Shown: positions 1 to 6,922, numbered from the stretch's first letter. The stretch is DNA of 47,488 bases from JBBARC01 sp040400005 (GCA_040400005.1 JBBARC010000021.1:1-47488); one strand, 5' to 3'. A program made the numbers and translations. The notes: a model not told the origin generated them from the sequence alone.

Positions 1-40
1 CTCGGCTGCAGGCCGCTTGATCAGACCGGAGAGACCTGGG

Positions 41-90
41 CAGTTACCTTTTTTCTTCAGAAAAAAGAAAGCCCTTACTTTCTTACTTTC
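41..90. repeat. Half copy of dispersed double-hairpin element
   Basis: A near-perfect palindrome at 48-67 (CTTTTTTCT, two-base centre, AGAAAAAAG) matches the outer hairpin of the element found complete at about 19.35, 26.12, 38.0, 45.64 and 47.33 kb. The central core is not present here, so this is a partial copy or an element end. It lies just upstream of ybeY, where a phoH-like gene often sits in other proteobacteria. Confidence 0.7.
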
Positions 91-132
91 GCCTGATTGC
101 CGGGCGATCCCAGGCCAATTTTTTGGAGTGTA

Positions 133-615
133 ATGGAAAGCGACAGTAAACGCCCCGCTTTGGCGGGGCAGGTAGGCAGGGTGGCCAGTGCCATCCCCGA
201 GATTCTCATCGAAAACCGCGCCTGGACCCGCGCGCTGCCGGGGGTGGCACGCCTTGCCCGCCGCGCGGCCGATGCTGGCGGCGGCTGTAGCGCCATTGTG
301 TTATCGTCCGATCGCGACGTGCGCCGGCTTAACGCGCGCCACCGCGGCCGCGACAAGCCCACCAACGTGCTTACGTTTGATGATGGCGGCGGCCAGGGCG
401 GCGGCCAGTTGATTTTGGCCTATGGCACGGTGCGGCGCGAAGCCGCCGGCGAAGGCCGCCGCTTTTCCCACCATCTGGCGCACCTCATTGTGCATGGCGC
501 GCTGCATCTGGCCGGCCACGATCACCACCACCCGGGCGATGCGCGGCGCATGGAAATGGCCGAAACCCGCGCCCTTTCGCGCCTAAAAATGCCCGACCCG
601 TGGAGATCTAAATGA
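133..615 (+). CDS. ybeY: Endoribonuclease YbeY (rRNA maturation factor)
   Basis: Cytoplasmic zinc-dependent endoribonuclease needed in the known family for 16S rRNA 3'-end processing and ribosome quality control. The family metal motif H-x3-H-x5-H is present as HGALHLAGHDH (His121, His125, His131), and the TNVLTFD segment typical of the family lies upstream. I chose ATG 133 (160 aa) over an in-frame TTG at 97 because GGAG sits four bases before it and the length suits the family. The stop overlaps the corC start (ATGA), so the two are translationally coupled. The usual upstream phoH is not in the window; a repeat lies there instead. Confidence 0.93.
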   Translation: MESDSKRPALAGQVGRVASAIPEILIENRAWTRALPGVARLARRAADAGGGCSAIVLSSDRDVRRLNARHRGRDKPTNVLTFDDGGGQGGGQLILAYGTVRREAAGEGRRFSHHLAHLIVHGALHLAGHDHHHPGDARRMEMAETRALSRLKMPDPWRSK

Positions 616-1520
616 GCGGCACGCGCAACACTTCGCCGCTTGCGCGGATGCGGTCCATACTCGGCGCCCGCGGCCGCCGCCGCGCCGGCGACCATTCAGT
701 GCGCGATTCAATCGCCGAGCTGGTCGCCGAAGCCGGCGAGGCACAGACCGACGCCGGCGGCGTGCCAGAACTTGACCGCCAGGAACGCGCGTTAATCGCC
801 AACGTGCTGCGCCTGCGCGGCACGGTGGCCGACGATGTGATGGTGCCGCGCGCCGATATTGTCGCCATGGCGCTAGACAGCACCCTTGCCCAAGCGCTGG
901 ACATTATCCGCCGCGAAGAACATTCGCGCATGCCGATCTACCGCGAAGAACTCGATGATATCGTCGGCATGGTGCACATCAAAGATGTGTTCGGCTATGT
1001 TGGTAAGTCAGAAGCATTTTGCCTAGAAAAAATCCTGCGCAAACCGCTGATGGTGGCGCCGCAAATTCCGGTGCTGGATTTGCTGCTGCAAATGCGCAAC
1101 GCGCGCATTCACCTGGCCCTGGTGGTCGATGAATATGGCGGCATCGATGGGCTGCTCACCATCGAAGATCTGGTCGAAACCATCACCGGCGACATCGCCG
1201 ATGAACACGACGAACCCGATCTTCCCATGGTGGTAGAACGCGCCGATGGCACGTTTGATATTGATGCCCGCATGGAAATTCCCGATTTCGAGGAAAAACT
1301 CGGCCTGGTCCTCACCGACGACGAACGCGCCGCGGACATTGATACCGTGGGCGGGCTGGTGTTTACGCTTGCTGGCCGGGTGCCCGCGCGCGGCGAAGTG
1401 ATCCGCCACGGGTCGGGGGTAGAATTTCGCGTGCTGGAATCAGATGCCAGGCGCATCCGGCGATTACGGGTAAAACCGCTGGTGCCAGACAATATCCAGC
1501 CCAGCCCAGCAGAACCGTAG
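612..1520 (+). CDS. CorC/HlyC-type CBS-domain protein
   Basis: 302-aa soluble protein of the CorC/TlyC family. Two CBS motifs occupy roughly residues 75-195 (VMVPRADIVAM opens the first; DEYGGIDGLLTIEDLVE lies in the second). A C-terminal CorC_HlyC transporter-associated domain follows at about 210-295, with the family signature DTVGGLVFTLAGRVP. No membrane DUF21 domain is present, so this is the short form usually encoded after ybeY and linked to magnesium/cobalt resistance or to regulation of a membrane partner. The start ATG overlaps the ybeY stop by four bases. The annotation hemolysin in databases is historical and should not be taken as function. Confidence 0.9.
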   Translation: MSGTRNTSPLARMRSILGARGRRRAGDHSVRDSIAELVAEAGEAQTDAGGVPELDRQERALIANVLRLRGTVADDVMVPRADIVAMALDSTLAQALDIIRREEHSRMPIYREELDDIVGMVHIKDVFGYVGKSEAFCLEKILRKPLMVAPQIPVLDLLLQMRNARIHLALVVDEYGGIDGLLTIEDLVETITGDIADEHDEPDLPMVVERADGTFDIDARMEIPDFEEKLGLVLTDDERAADIDTVGGLVFTLAGRVPARGEVIRHGSGVEFRVLESDARRIRRLRVKPLVPDNIQPSPAEP

Positions 1521-1855
1521 GATGATCCCGGCCGGGTGCATCAACCAGTGATCGGTTAAGCTACCATCAGAACGAGCAAACACAATCTGCGCCATCAATG
1601 TAACGGCTGATCTTGTGCGCCGGGCTGCGTCAGTGATCGAGGACTGAGCGATTCCATCGTTATACCAATCCGCTTTGGTGATGACTCTTCCATGATCAAG
1701 ATGGGCAGCAAGGCGGATTGGTATGCGCGGCCAGGGTTGGCGGGCGGCGGCGCGCCAAAAAAAGACTTATACCGACCCGCGTTGGCCCATTCTTCATGGG
1801 TCAACACTTAAGCGGGTTGGTATTAGGCCAAGGCCGCAGTACCGCCGCGCATCGC
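1521..1855. other. Intergenic stretch, 335 bp, mostly a repeat
   Basis: Lies between corC (plus) and the MAPEG gene (minus), which converge. I see no gene in it. About half is the MITE-like element at 1662-1826; the 140 bp after corC hold no convincing ORF or T-tract terminator. Confidence 0.6.
1662..1826 (+). repeat. MITE-like composite hairpin element, copy 1
   Basis: Two imperfect inverted repeats joined by a GC-rich linker. Module A (1662-1724) runs from ATACCAATCCGC to GCGGATTGGTAT. Module B (about 1768-1826) runs from TATACCGACCCGC to AGCGGGTTGGTATTAG and includes the inner stem GGCCCATTC / ATGGGTC. The linker (1725-1767) contains GGCGCGCC followed by an A7 run and GACTTAT. The whole element recurs in inverted orientation at 40673-40860 with high identity. 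The ends are related inverted repeats, as in a small non-autonomous transposon. Confidence 0.8.
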
Positions 1856-2248
1856 TCAGCTGTGCAAAATCGCCCACGCGATCATCACCGTACCAATAGT
1901 TGCGGTATAATAAGCAATCGTGCGCAACCACACGACACCCAAAATATACAGCACCGCATAGGCCACCCGCGCCGCCAGAAAAATCTCCGCCCCTAACACC
2001 GTGTGCGGCGTGCTGATCCCCATACCGTGCGCGACCAGCACCATAATGCCAAACGGCACCAAATTTTCCAAACTGTTGCGATGGGCCCGCTGGCAGCGCC
2101 CAACCCAGCCCGGCGATTCACCAAAATTCTCGCGGTTGCCGGCAAGTTGCGAAATTGGATGGACCCGGCTGGCACCAGCGCCCTGAATAACCGGCAGCAG
2201 CAGCGTAAGAAGCGCTGCCCACACCAGCATAGAAAATTCTATGGTCAT
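1856..2248 (-). CDS. MAPEG family membrane protein
   Basis: 130-aa integral membrane protein with four hydrophobic stretches (about residues 5-25, 60-78, 83-100, 108-128) and the MAPEG hallmarks NxxEN followed by ARVAYAVLY. MAPEG members are glutathione-dependent or eicosanoid-type membrane proteins; in bacteria most are of unknown substrate. The N-terminal hydrophobic segment followed by a charged loop (SQLAGNRENFGESPGW) is normal for the family. It stands alone, convergent to corC and 33 bp downstream of thiG on the same strand, so it could be cotranscribed with thiSG. The specific reaction cannot be told from the sequence. Confidence 0.85.
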   Translation of the reverse strand: MTIEFSMLVWAALLTLLLPVIQGAGASRVHPISQLAGNRENFGESPGWVGRCQRAHRNSLENLVPFGIMVLVAHGMGISTPHTVLGAEIFLAARVAYAVLYILGVVWLRTIAYYTATIGTVMIAWAILHS

Positions 2249-2281
2249 CTATCCCCCAATCGTTTTTTGTACGTTTACACT

Positions 2282-3094
2282 TTAACGTATCAACCCACCC
2301 AAAGGGCTGGACGGATCGGCACCCATTTTGCGCGCCATACGCCCAGCCCGAAACGCCAACCGCCCGGCACGCACCGCATCGCGCATGGCACGCGCCATCA
2401 AAATCGGGTCGCGCGCATGCGCAATCGCCGAATTCAGCAGCACCGCATCACACCCCAATTCCATCGCAATGGCGGCATCCGATGCCGTGCCCACACCGGC
2501 ATCCACCAGCACCGGCACGCGCGCCTGCTCTTTCAAAATAGAAATCATCGCCGGGTTTTGCAGCCCCAAGCCAGATCCAATCGGTGCCCCCAGCGGCATA
2601 ATCGCGCAGCAGCCAATATCCTCCAGCCGCCGCGCCTGCACCGGATCATCGGCGCAATACACCATCACCTCAAACCCATCGGCGATCAGGGCAGCCGCCG
2701 CGGCACAGGTCGCCGGCATATCCGGGTACAGCCACGGCGGCGGCCCCAGCACTTCTAGTTTTACCAAATTCCACCCGCCCGCTTCGCGCGCCAGGCGCAG
2801 CGTGCGCACCGCATCATCGGCGGTGTGGCACCCCGCCGTATTGGGCAAATAGGTATAAACCTTGGGGTCAACAAAATCCTGCAGCATCGGCGCCCCAGGA
2901 TCAGACAAATTCACCCGCCGCACGGCAACAGTCACGATTTCCGCACCCGAGGCGGCAATGGCGGCCGCGGTTTGTTCCAGGCTTGCATACTTACCGGTGC
3001 CAACAATCAGCCGCGACCGGAATTGCCGGCCAGCCACCTGCCAAACATCATCAGTATCGGCGATAGCGGCGGGCTCAATGGTCTCCAAGCTCAT
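2282..3094 (-). CDS. thiG: Thiazole synthase ThiG
   Basis: 270-aa TIM-barrel enzyme that condenses 1-deoxy-D-xylulose 5-phosphate, dehydroglycine and ThiS thiocarboxylate into the thiazole moiety of thiamine. Visible family marks are SRLIVGTGKY with the presumed Schiff-base lysine near residue 35, EVLGPPPWLYPD, and the phosphate-binding C-terminal part with VLVDAGVGTASDAA and LLNSAIAHARDP. Full family length. The start overlaps the thiS stop by one base (TGATG), giving tight coupling with its sulfur carrier. No thiO, thiE or thiC is next to it in the window. Confidence 0.95.
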   Translation of the reverse strand: MSLETIEPAAIADTDDVWQVAGRQFRSRLIVGTGKYASLEQTAAAIAASGAEIVTVAVRRVNLSDPGAPMLQDFVDPKVYTYLPNTAGCHTADDAVRTLRLAREAGGWNLVKLEVLGPPPWLYPDMPATCAAAAALIADGFEVMVYCADDPVQARRLEDIGCCAIMPLGAPIGSGLGLQNPAMISILKEQARVPVLVDAGVGTASDAAIAMELGCDAVLLNSAIAHARDPILMARAMRDAVRAGRLAFRAGRMARKMGADPSSPLGGLIR

Positions 3095-3321
3095 CAGCCA
3101 CCACCAATAAAATGCACAATTTCCAGCCGGTCGCCGGCGGTCAGCAAGGTCGCCTCATACACCGATCGCGGCACAATCTCGCCATTGCGCTCCACCGCCA
3201 CCTTGCGCCGATCCAACCCCAAATGGGCCAGCAAGGCGGCCACGGTATCACCCCCACCAACCGCGCGTTGCTCGCCGTTGACTCTAATGCTGATGGTCTC
3301 ATCGCCGGCGGTTAACATCAT
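3094..3321 (-). CDS. thiS: Sulfur carrier protein ThiS
   Basis: About 75-aa ubiquitin-like sulfur carrier. The protein ends in Gly-Gly-Gly (IVHFIGGG), the tail that is adenylated and thiocarboxylated before sulfur transfer to ThiG. The segment SIRVNGEQ followed by VAALLAHLGLDRRKVAVERNGE is typical. Starts at either ATG of an ATGATG pair (3321 or 3318) are preceded by TTGGGGGCC; an in-frame TTG at 3330 is less likely. It is coupled to thiG by a TGATG overlap. I looked for a TPP riboswitch upstream on this strand and did not recognise one. Confidence 0.92.
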   Translation of the reverse strand: MMLTAGDETISIRVNGEQRAVGGGDTVAALLAHLGLDRRKVAVERNGEIVPRSVYEATLLTAGDRLEIVHFIGGG

Positions 3322-3645
3322 GGCCCCCAATGTCGGCCAGGTGGCGGTGAAGTCAACCTACAGCCGCCGCAGGGTGAGGGTCAGTTTGAATATTCGGTAA
3401 TAGCCGGACATGGCCGATACCCCCCAGCACTAGTAGGGCGGGAGAATCCCGCCACCGCAAGCTGCGGCGCGTTTCTGATCGTTTCCTGCCAACTTTTCCC
3501 CTGCAACACAGGGTGCATCAGTCTCCGCGTGGGGCAAACCTCAGAAAAGGCGGTCGTGGAGGCTTGCGATGGCGGAGGATTTCCCCAAGCGATCCCCCCA
3601 ACGACTTTCACGCGTCAGTAGCTACACTTACGTTGGCGAGAGCCC
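3322..3645. other. Intergenic stretch with two adjacent hairpins
   Basis: No gene recognised in 324 bp between thiS (minus) and brnT (plus). Two adjacent perfect stem-loops are visible: GGCGGGA-GAA-TCCCGCC at 3437-3453 and CCGCA-AGC-TGCGG at 3455-3467. A 76-codon open frame on the minus strand (3381-3611) has no family resemblance I can name. An 8-bp palindrome GTAGCTAC at 3618-3625, 20 bases before brnT, could be a BrnA operator half, but this is a guess. Confidence 0.4.
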
Positions 3646-3936
3646 GTGCAGTGGATTTGGCATGATGAGAAAAACAGAACGAACAAACGGGATCACAATC
3701 TGAGTTTCGAAACGGCCCAGCTCGTCTTTAACGACCAGTTAGCCCAAAGCCGCCCCCATCCGCACCCGATCCGTACCCGGTGGCAAACCGTGGGGCTTGT
3801 GACAACGGTCGCGCTGTTTGTGGCGTACACCTAGCCTGAGCCCGATGCGATGACCGGTGAAGAAATCGGCCGGATCATCAGGGCTCGAAAAGCAACCTCG
3901 CACGAAAGGAGAGCCTATGAAGACGGACATGTCTAA
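3646..3936 (+). pseudogene. brnT: BrnT-type toxin gene with in-frame amber stop
   Basis: The frame from GTG 3646 encodes the BrnT ribonuclease toxin pattern: W-H-D-E-K-N at the start, LSFETAQLVF near residue 22, then RWQTVGLV and ALFVAYT. A TAG codon at 3832-3834 (codon 63) stops it. The same frame then continues without any shift through GRIIRARKATSHERRAYED, the conserved basic C-terminal half carrying the Arg/Glu residues associated with toxin activity, to TAA 3934. The only lesion is therefore one nonsense codon, which separates the N-terminal 62 residues from the essential tail. It overlaps brnA by 20 bases as in intact BrnTA operons. Translation of the full 96 codons would need amber suppression. 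Confidence 0.85.
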
Positions 3937-4216
3937 CCCGACGGCACCGGAACAAGCGGCTGAGCTCAAAGCTCTCGCGGCATTGCCGGACGAGCAGATC
4001 GACACCAGCGATATACCTGAACAGCTTGATTGGCGTGGCGCCCGGCGCGGCGCTTTTTTTCGCCCCATCAAAAGGCAACTCACTTTACGCCTTGATGCTG
4101 ACGTGATCGATTGGTTCAAAACGCATATTGAAAATGGTGAGGGTTACCAGACCAGCATCAACAGCGCCCTGCGTGAGTATGTCAGTCAGCACGACCAGCA
4201 AGCGGCGCGCGGGTAA
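3917..4216 (+). CDS. brnA: BrnA-type antitoxin
   Basis: 99-aa antitoxin and DNA-binding repressor of the BrnTA type II family. The known pattern is visible: DTSDIPE and W-R-G-A-R-R-G near residues 30-45, FFRPIKRQLTLRLDADVIDWF, then GYQTSINSALREYV, the ribbon-helix-helix-like C-terminal part. I start at ATG 3917 because AAAGGA lies seven bases before it; a longer frame from 3857 overlaps more of the toxin and lacks such a site. The gene is intact while its toxin partner carries a nonsense codon. It may persist as a repressor or as an antitoxin for a BrnT encoded elsewhere; that is inference. Confidence 0.85.
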   Translation: MKTDMSNPTAPEQAAELKALAALPDEQIDTSDIPEQLDWRGARRGAFFRPIKRQLTLRLDADVIDWFKTHIENGEGYQTSINSALREYVSQHDQQAARG

Positions 4217-4432
4217 AACCCTACGCTGGTCCATGTCCTTTTCAGAAGGCATTATTAGCCATGGCGGTGGTTGACTCGCGCGGCCCGAAATTTTTACGTT
4301 TCAGTCGCGGGGCGGGTGGCTGGGGTTGGCCGGAAGGGGACTGGCGGCTTTGGGGTTTTCGGCCACGAAAAGCAGACGCTCCGGCCCAACTAAGATCGAC
4401 CCGGATCACCCGATGGGCTAGGCCATCCGTTC
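4217..4432. other. Convergent intergenic stretch, nothing recognised
   Basis: 216 bp between the brnA end (plus) and the NADAR gene end (minus). Short open frames on both strands look like random antisense frames. I see no repeat and no convincing rho-independent terminator. Confidence 0.5.
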
Positions 4433-5253
4433 TCAAGGATGCGTTGGGATGTCAGTAAAACTTCGCTTGGCCTGCGATTGTGTGTTGGTAGCAGCACGAC
4501 TCGAAGACCTCGATTTTTCAGCATGGATGGTACAAATAGAATCGCCAAGGAGTGTGAAGTGAGAAACGTTTAGAGGTTCGACCACCATTAAGTCGTTAGG
4601 ATTGTGGTTGAGTTTCTGGCGCAGCTCCATGAGAATCCGGCCGAGAACATTTTTCCCGGAGAGGGTCTCGTNNNNNNNNNNNNNNNNNNNNNNNNNNNNN
4701 NNNNNNNNNNNNNNNNNNNNNNNNNNNNNNNNNNNNNNNNNNNNNNNNNNNNNNNNNNNNNNNNNNNNNNNTGGCGCAGCTCCATGAGAATCCGGCCGAG
4801 AACATTTTTCCCGGAGAGGGTCTCGTCATCAATTTTTTTTGCGCCCCAATAATCGTCTTTTCGTGAATCCTCTACGATCGGGCGATCGCCAGTGGCACGG
4901 AGAAGATCTCCAAAAGTTGCCCAGTTTTGCGCTAATTTCACGCGTAAGCACCACTTCATGACCGGGACGCGAATTACATCCCAATCGGGTCTCGTGTCTT
5001 CTCTGTAGGGTTTTGACCGCATTTTCGCCGTCATGGGGCTACGTTCATCAAGAATCAGCCTTTGCACGTCCGGCATGTGCGGGAAACGGCACGCCTGATA
5101 CAACGCTTCGGCTGTTCGAATATGAACACCGTTGACCTCTAACGGAAATCCAGAAGCCATGTTCGAAAGGCCGCCGAATTTCTCGTTGGTTTTTCGGAAA
5201 GAAATGGCTTCGTCGCGCGAGTATGTGCGGGTTTCTGTCGTTGTCGTGCCCAT
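4433..5253 (-). CDS. NADAR-domain protein (interrupted by assembly gap)
   Basis: NADAR (YbiA-like, DUF1768) protein; studied members remove ADP-ribose from guanosine or act on ADP-ribose-like nucleotides. Visible marks: FGGLSNM near residue 25, EALYQACRFPH, SPMTAKMRSK, RPDWDVIRV, then DDYWGAKK and LGRILMELR. The coordinates span 100 Ns (4672-4771) flanked by an identical 55-bp sequence on both sides. If one copy and the Ns are removed, the frame runs cleanly to TGA 4433-4435 and gives 666 bp, 221 aa, with the expected C-terminal extension (QKLNHNPNDL, HFTLLGDS). ATG 5253 overlaps the stop of the upstream gene (TGATG). A longer frame from 5418 only overlaps that gene and is rejected. Confidence 0.85.
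4672..4771. other. Assembly gap of 100 Ns with duplicated flanks
   Basis: Exactly 100 Ns, the usual placeholder for unknown gap size. The 55 bp at 4617-4671 and at 4772-4826 are identical (TGGCGCAGCTCC to GGGTCTCGT). A shared 55-mer at two contig ends is what a k=55 de Bruijn assembly leaves behind, so the true gap is probably zero and the true overlap 55 bp. Confidence 0.9.
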
Positions 5254-6239
5254 CAGTTCGTCTTTCTGGCAAAAAGCGGATACCAGGGATTGCCGGCCCA
5301 TAAAGTAAGTGGCGCGTTGTTCGGGCAGTTCCGAAAAGTCACAATCATAGAGCCAAAGCCAGGTGTTTGTAACACCATGTTGCCGAGAGGTCGTTGATAA
5401 ATTCCTAGATGTGGGCATATCGACCGGATGTAAACTCCAGATTTGAGAAACTCCTGTTCAAGGAGATTTCGGCCTTGCTCCGATGAGAAAAAGCCCTTCC
5501 CTCCAATGCCGCCGGGATTCCGCAGCGTGGGTGCAAATCCAGGGCCTTTTACATAAGCTTGTGTCGCCGGATCGCTTGGAATTATAGTTGGCCGCAAGAC
5601 ATCCGAAGTGTCAGTGTAGCTTTTGCGATCTTCAATCCCTACGGCATGCCGCCAGCTAAATGTGATTGACTTACCAGCACTCTTTGTTACCGTGTCGATC
5701 TTACCCTTCGCATAATATTGTCCACCAAGGTGAAGGCCCATCGTAATGATATGCACGTGGGCTATTTGTGGCGCAGCAGAGTTGATCCATCCGCTTATAT
5801 CAGTCAGGATTCTATTTCCTGTAAAGAGTGCGTCGTCGAGATAGACAAATATGTTTGGTGCGCTGCCGCCGCATTGTTCGACGGTCAGGCCACATGCTTT
5901 TTGAAGCGCGACGCTGAGCAAAGCCAGCATATCGTGCTGACTATTTCCTCCGCCTTGAATGCGGAGGAATTTTACACCGCGCCAGAAGGCGCAGGGATCG
6001 GTGCAAGCCATTTTCGGGTTTTTCACCAGATTTGATAAAAAAGTCTCGACGCTGGCCTTGTTCAAATATGTGTGTGCAAGCACGTGTTCCATCTCGGTCA
6101 GAATGGGCTGTTGCACAGGCTGGGGAAACTGTGCGATCCATTGATCGACATGAGTCGAGGATGGTAGAGGAATTTCACCAGCTCGGTAATCCGCAATCTT
6201 ACTTGCGATCGACTCCAGAAGGCGATTCCGTTCGCTCAT
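5253..6239 (-). CDS. Phosphoribosyltransferase-like protein of a conflict operon
   Basis: 328-aa protein. Central feature is the segment IFVYLDDALFTGNRILTDI (about residues 140-160), which fits the PRPP-binding loop of type I phosphoribosyltransferases (two acidic residues, then TG and a basic residue). The N-terminal helical part (HVDQWIAQF, ILTEMEHVLAHTYLNK) and the later SWRHAVGIEDR segment resemble the PRTase-CE group predicted in bacterial conflict systems; that family assignment is from memory, not from a search. Start ATG 6239 has AGGAG six bases upstream; a longer frame from 6428 runs back over the RHH gene and is rejected. It sits 40 bp after the RHH regulator and overlaps the NADAR gene by one base. 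GC is visibly lower than in flanking housekeeping genes. Confidence 0.7.
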   Translation of the reverse strand: MSERNRLLESIASKIADYRAGEIPLPSSTHVDQWIAQFPQPVQQPILTEMEHVLAHTYLNKASVETFLSNLVKNPKMACTDPCAFWRGVKFLRIQGGGNSQHDMLALLSVALQKACGLTVEQCGGSAPNIFVYLDDALFTGNRILTDISGWINSAAPQIAHVHIITMGLHLGGQYYAKGKIDTVTKSAGKSITFSWRHAVGIEDRKSYTDTSDVLRPTIIPSDPATQAYVKGPGFAPTLRNPGGIGGKGFFSSEQGRNLLEQEFLKSGVYIRSICPHLGIYQRPLGNMVLQTPGFGSMIVTFRNCPNNAPLTLWAGNPWYPLFARKTN

Positions 6240-6279
6240 TTCTCGCTCCTGGTGTCGGCTGCGGTCGACCGCTCTACGG

Positions 6280-6531
6280 TCATGAGTGGCTCCGTGCGGT
6301 GACCCGCTCAAAAGCCGCAACAACTGTAGCTGGGTCGATGCGACGACCTTCCTGCAACGCTTTCTTGCCCTTCTCGATCGCGGCCCAAAATTGCCTCTCG
6401 TTCGCGATGAGCGACCGCAAAGCTTCATTGATAAGCCAGGATTTTGAACGCCCAGCTGCTGAGGCTAAGAGACTCAGCTCAGCGTCGAGTTCAGCGTCGA
6501 TTCGGGCAGTGATAGTGATCGATTTTGGCAT
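6280..6531 (-). CDS. Ribbon-helix-helix (CopG/ParD-like) regulator
   Basis: 83-aa protein with an RHH fold pattern: a beta strand SITITARIDAEL at residues 4-15, then helices ELSLLASAAGRSKSWLINEALRSLI, as in ParD/CopG antitoxins. The tail (WAAIEKGKKALQEGRRIDPATVVAAF) resembles the toxin-binding tail of ParD-like antitoxins. No ParE/RelE toxin is adjacent; the next gene is the phosphoribosyltransferase-like protein 40 bp on. ATG 6531 was chosen by family pattern; GTG 6570 is possible. Palindromes at 6536-6547 and 6560-6574 directly upstream suggest autorepression. It may neutralise or regulate the two downstream gene products. Confidence 0.8.
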   Translation of the reverse strand: MPKSITITARIDAELDAELSLLASAAGRSKSWLINEALRSLIANERQFWAAIEKGKKALQEGRRIDPATVVAAFERVTARSHS

Positions 6532-6535
6532 AGCG

Positions 6536-6547
6536 GACACATGTGTC
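6536..6547 (-). promoter_or_regulatory. Perfect 12-bp palindrome, candidate RHH operator
   Basis: GACACATGTGTC ends five bases before the ATG of the RHH gene and covers the position of a ribosome binding site. RHH proteins bind short symmetric sites, so binding here would shut off the operon. No other copy noticed nearby. Confidence 0.5.
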
Positions 6548-6559
6548 AAACAGGGTTTA

Positions 6560-6574
6560 CTTTGTAGCACAAAG
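6560..6574 (-). promoter_or_regulatory. Second inverted repeat upstream of RHH operon
   Basis: CTTTGT-AGC-ACAAAG (plus-strand order) is a perfect 6-bp inverted repeat with a 3-base centre, 12 bp beyond the GACACATGTGTC palindrome. It may be a second operator or overlap the promoter. Confidence 0.4.
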
Positions 6575-6588
6575 AGGGGGCAGAAAGC

Positions 6589-6618
6589 AAAAAAGCCTGC
6601 CGCGTTACCACGGCAGGC
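6589..6618 (-). terminator. Rho-independent terminator, minus strand
   Basis: Stem GCCTGCCG / CGGCAGGC (6595-6602 with 6611-6618) and an 8-base loop, followed on the minus strand by six T (6589-6594). It would end transcription of the small ORF at 6669-6788 and insulate the RHH operon just downstream. Confidence 0.75.
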
Positions 6619-6668
6619 ATTGGTCTGCGCCCTTTGAGGTGACCCACATCAAAGCACATGCAGGCTCG

Positions 6669-6788
6669 TTATGTCCGCTTCTCGGCACCACCCTTTCGCC
6701 CTGAGATGACCCTGATGGGCGCATAGCGGAAGCTGCCATGGCGACCGTCCCACGCCCAGCGGCCCCAATCGGCATGGCCTACGCTCAT
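6669..6788 (-). CDS. Small ORF, 39 aa, strong ribosome binding site
   Basis: ATG 6788 to TAA 6669 encodes a basic, aromatic-rich 39-residue peptide (starts MSVGHADWGRWAWDGRHG and ends GGAEKRT). A perfect GGAGG lies six bases before the ATG (6795-6799), and a good rho-independent terminator follows 50 bp after the stop, so transcription and translation signals bracket it. I recognise no family. It may be a real small protein, or the intact end of a decayed longer gene. Confidence 0.45.
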   Translation of the reverse strand: MSVGHADWGRWAWDGRHGSFRYAPIRVISGRKGGAEKRT

Positions 6789-6874
6789 CGCAAACCTCCG
6801 CCCATCATCGCAAAAGCGATCATAGCTAACTCATTGGACCATCGAACTCACAAAAATAACTTGCCTAGGTCGCC

Positions 6875-6910
6875 AGTTTCACGGTATCGTTATTAACGTT
6901 AACTAAATAA
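6875..6910. promoter_or_regulatory. AT-rich symmetric element upstream of duplicated gene copy 1
   Basis: The stretch around ATCGTTATTAACGTTAACTA resembles the matching position upstream of copy 2 (CTGTTATCGATAGTAACTA, minus strand near 41.63-41.64 kb). Each carries GTTA/TAAC half-sites just before an in-frame TAA and the proposed CTG start. It could be a shared promoter or operator. Confidence 0.35.
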
Positions 6911-6922
6911 AGCCGCAAAACC

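Noticed and set aside
2003..2758. 251-aa plus-strand open frame across thiG
   Set aside because: Antisense to thiG, His/Arg/Pro-rich composition typical of reverse-frame translation in GC-rich DNA, no family pattern.
3331..3645. TPP riboswitch upstream of thiS
   Set aside because: The conserved CUGAGA and ACCUGAUC-type elements are not present on the minus strand.
5254..5418. N-terminal extension of the NADAR gene
   Set aside because: Overlaps the C-terminal coding part of the PRTase-like gene in another frame; ATG 5253 is coupled by TGATG.
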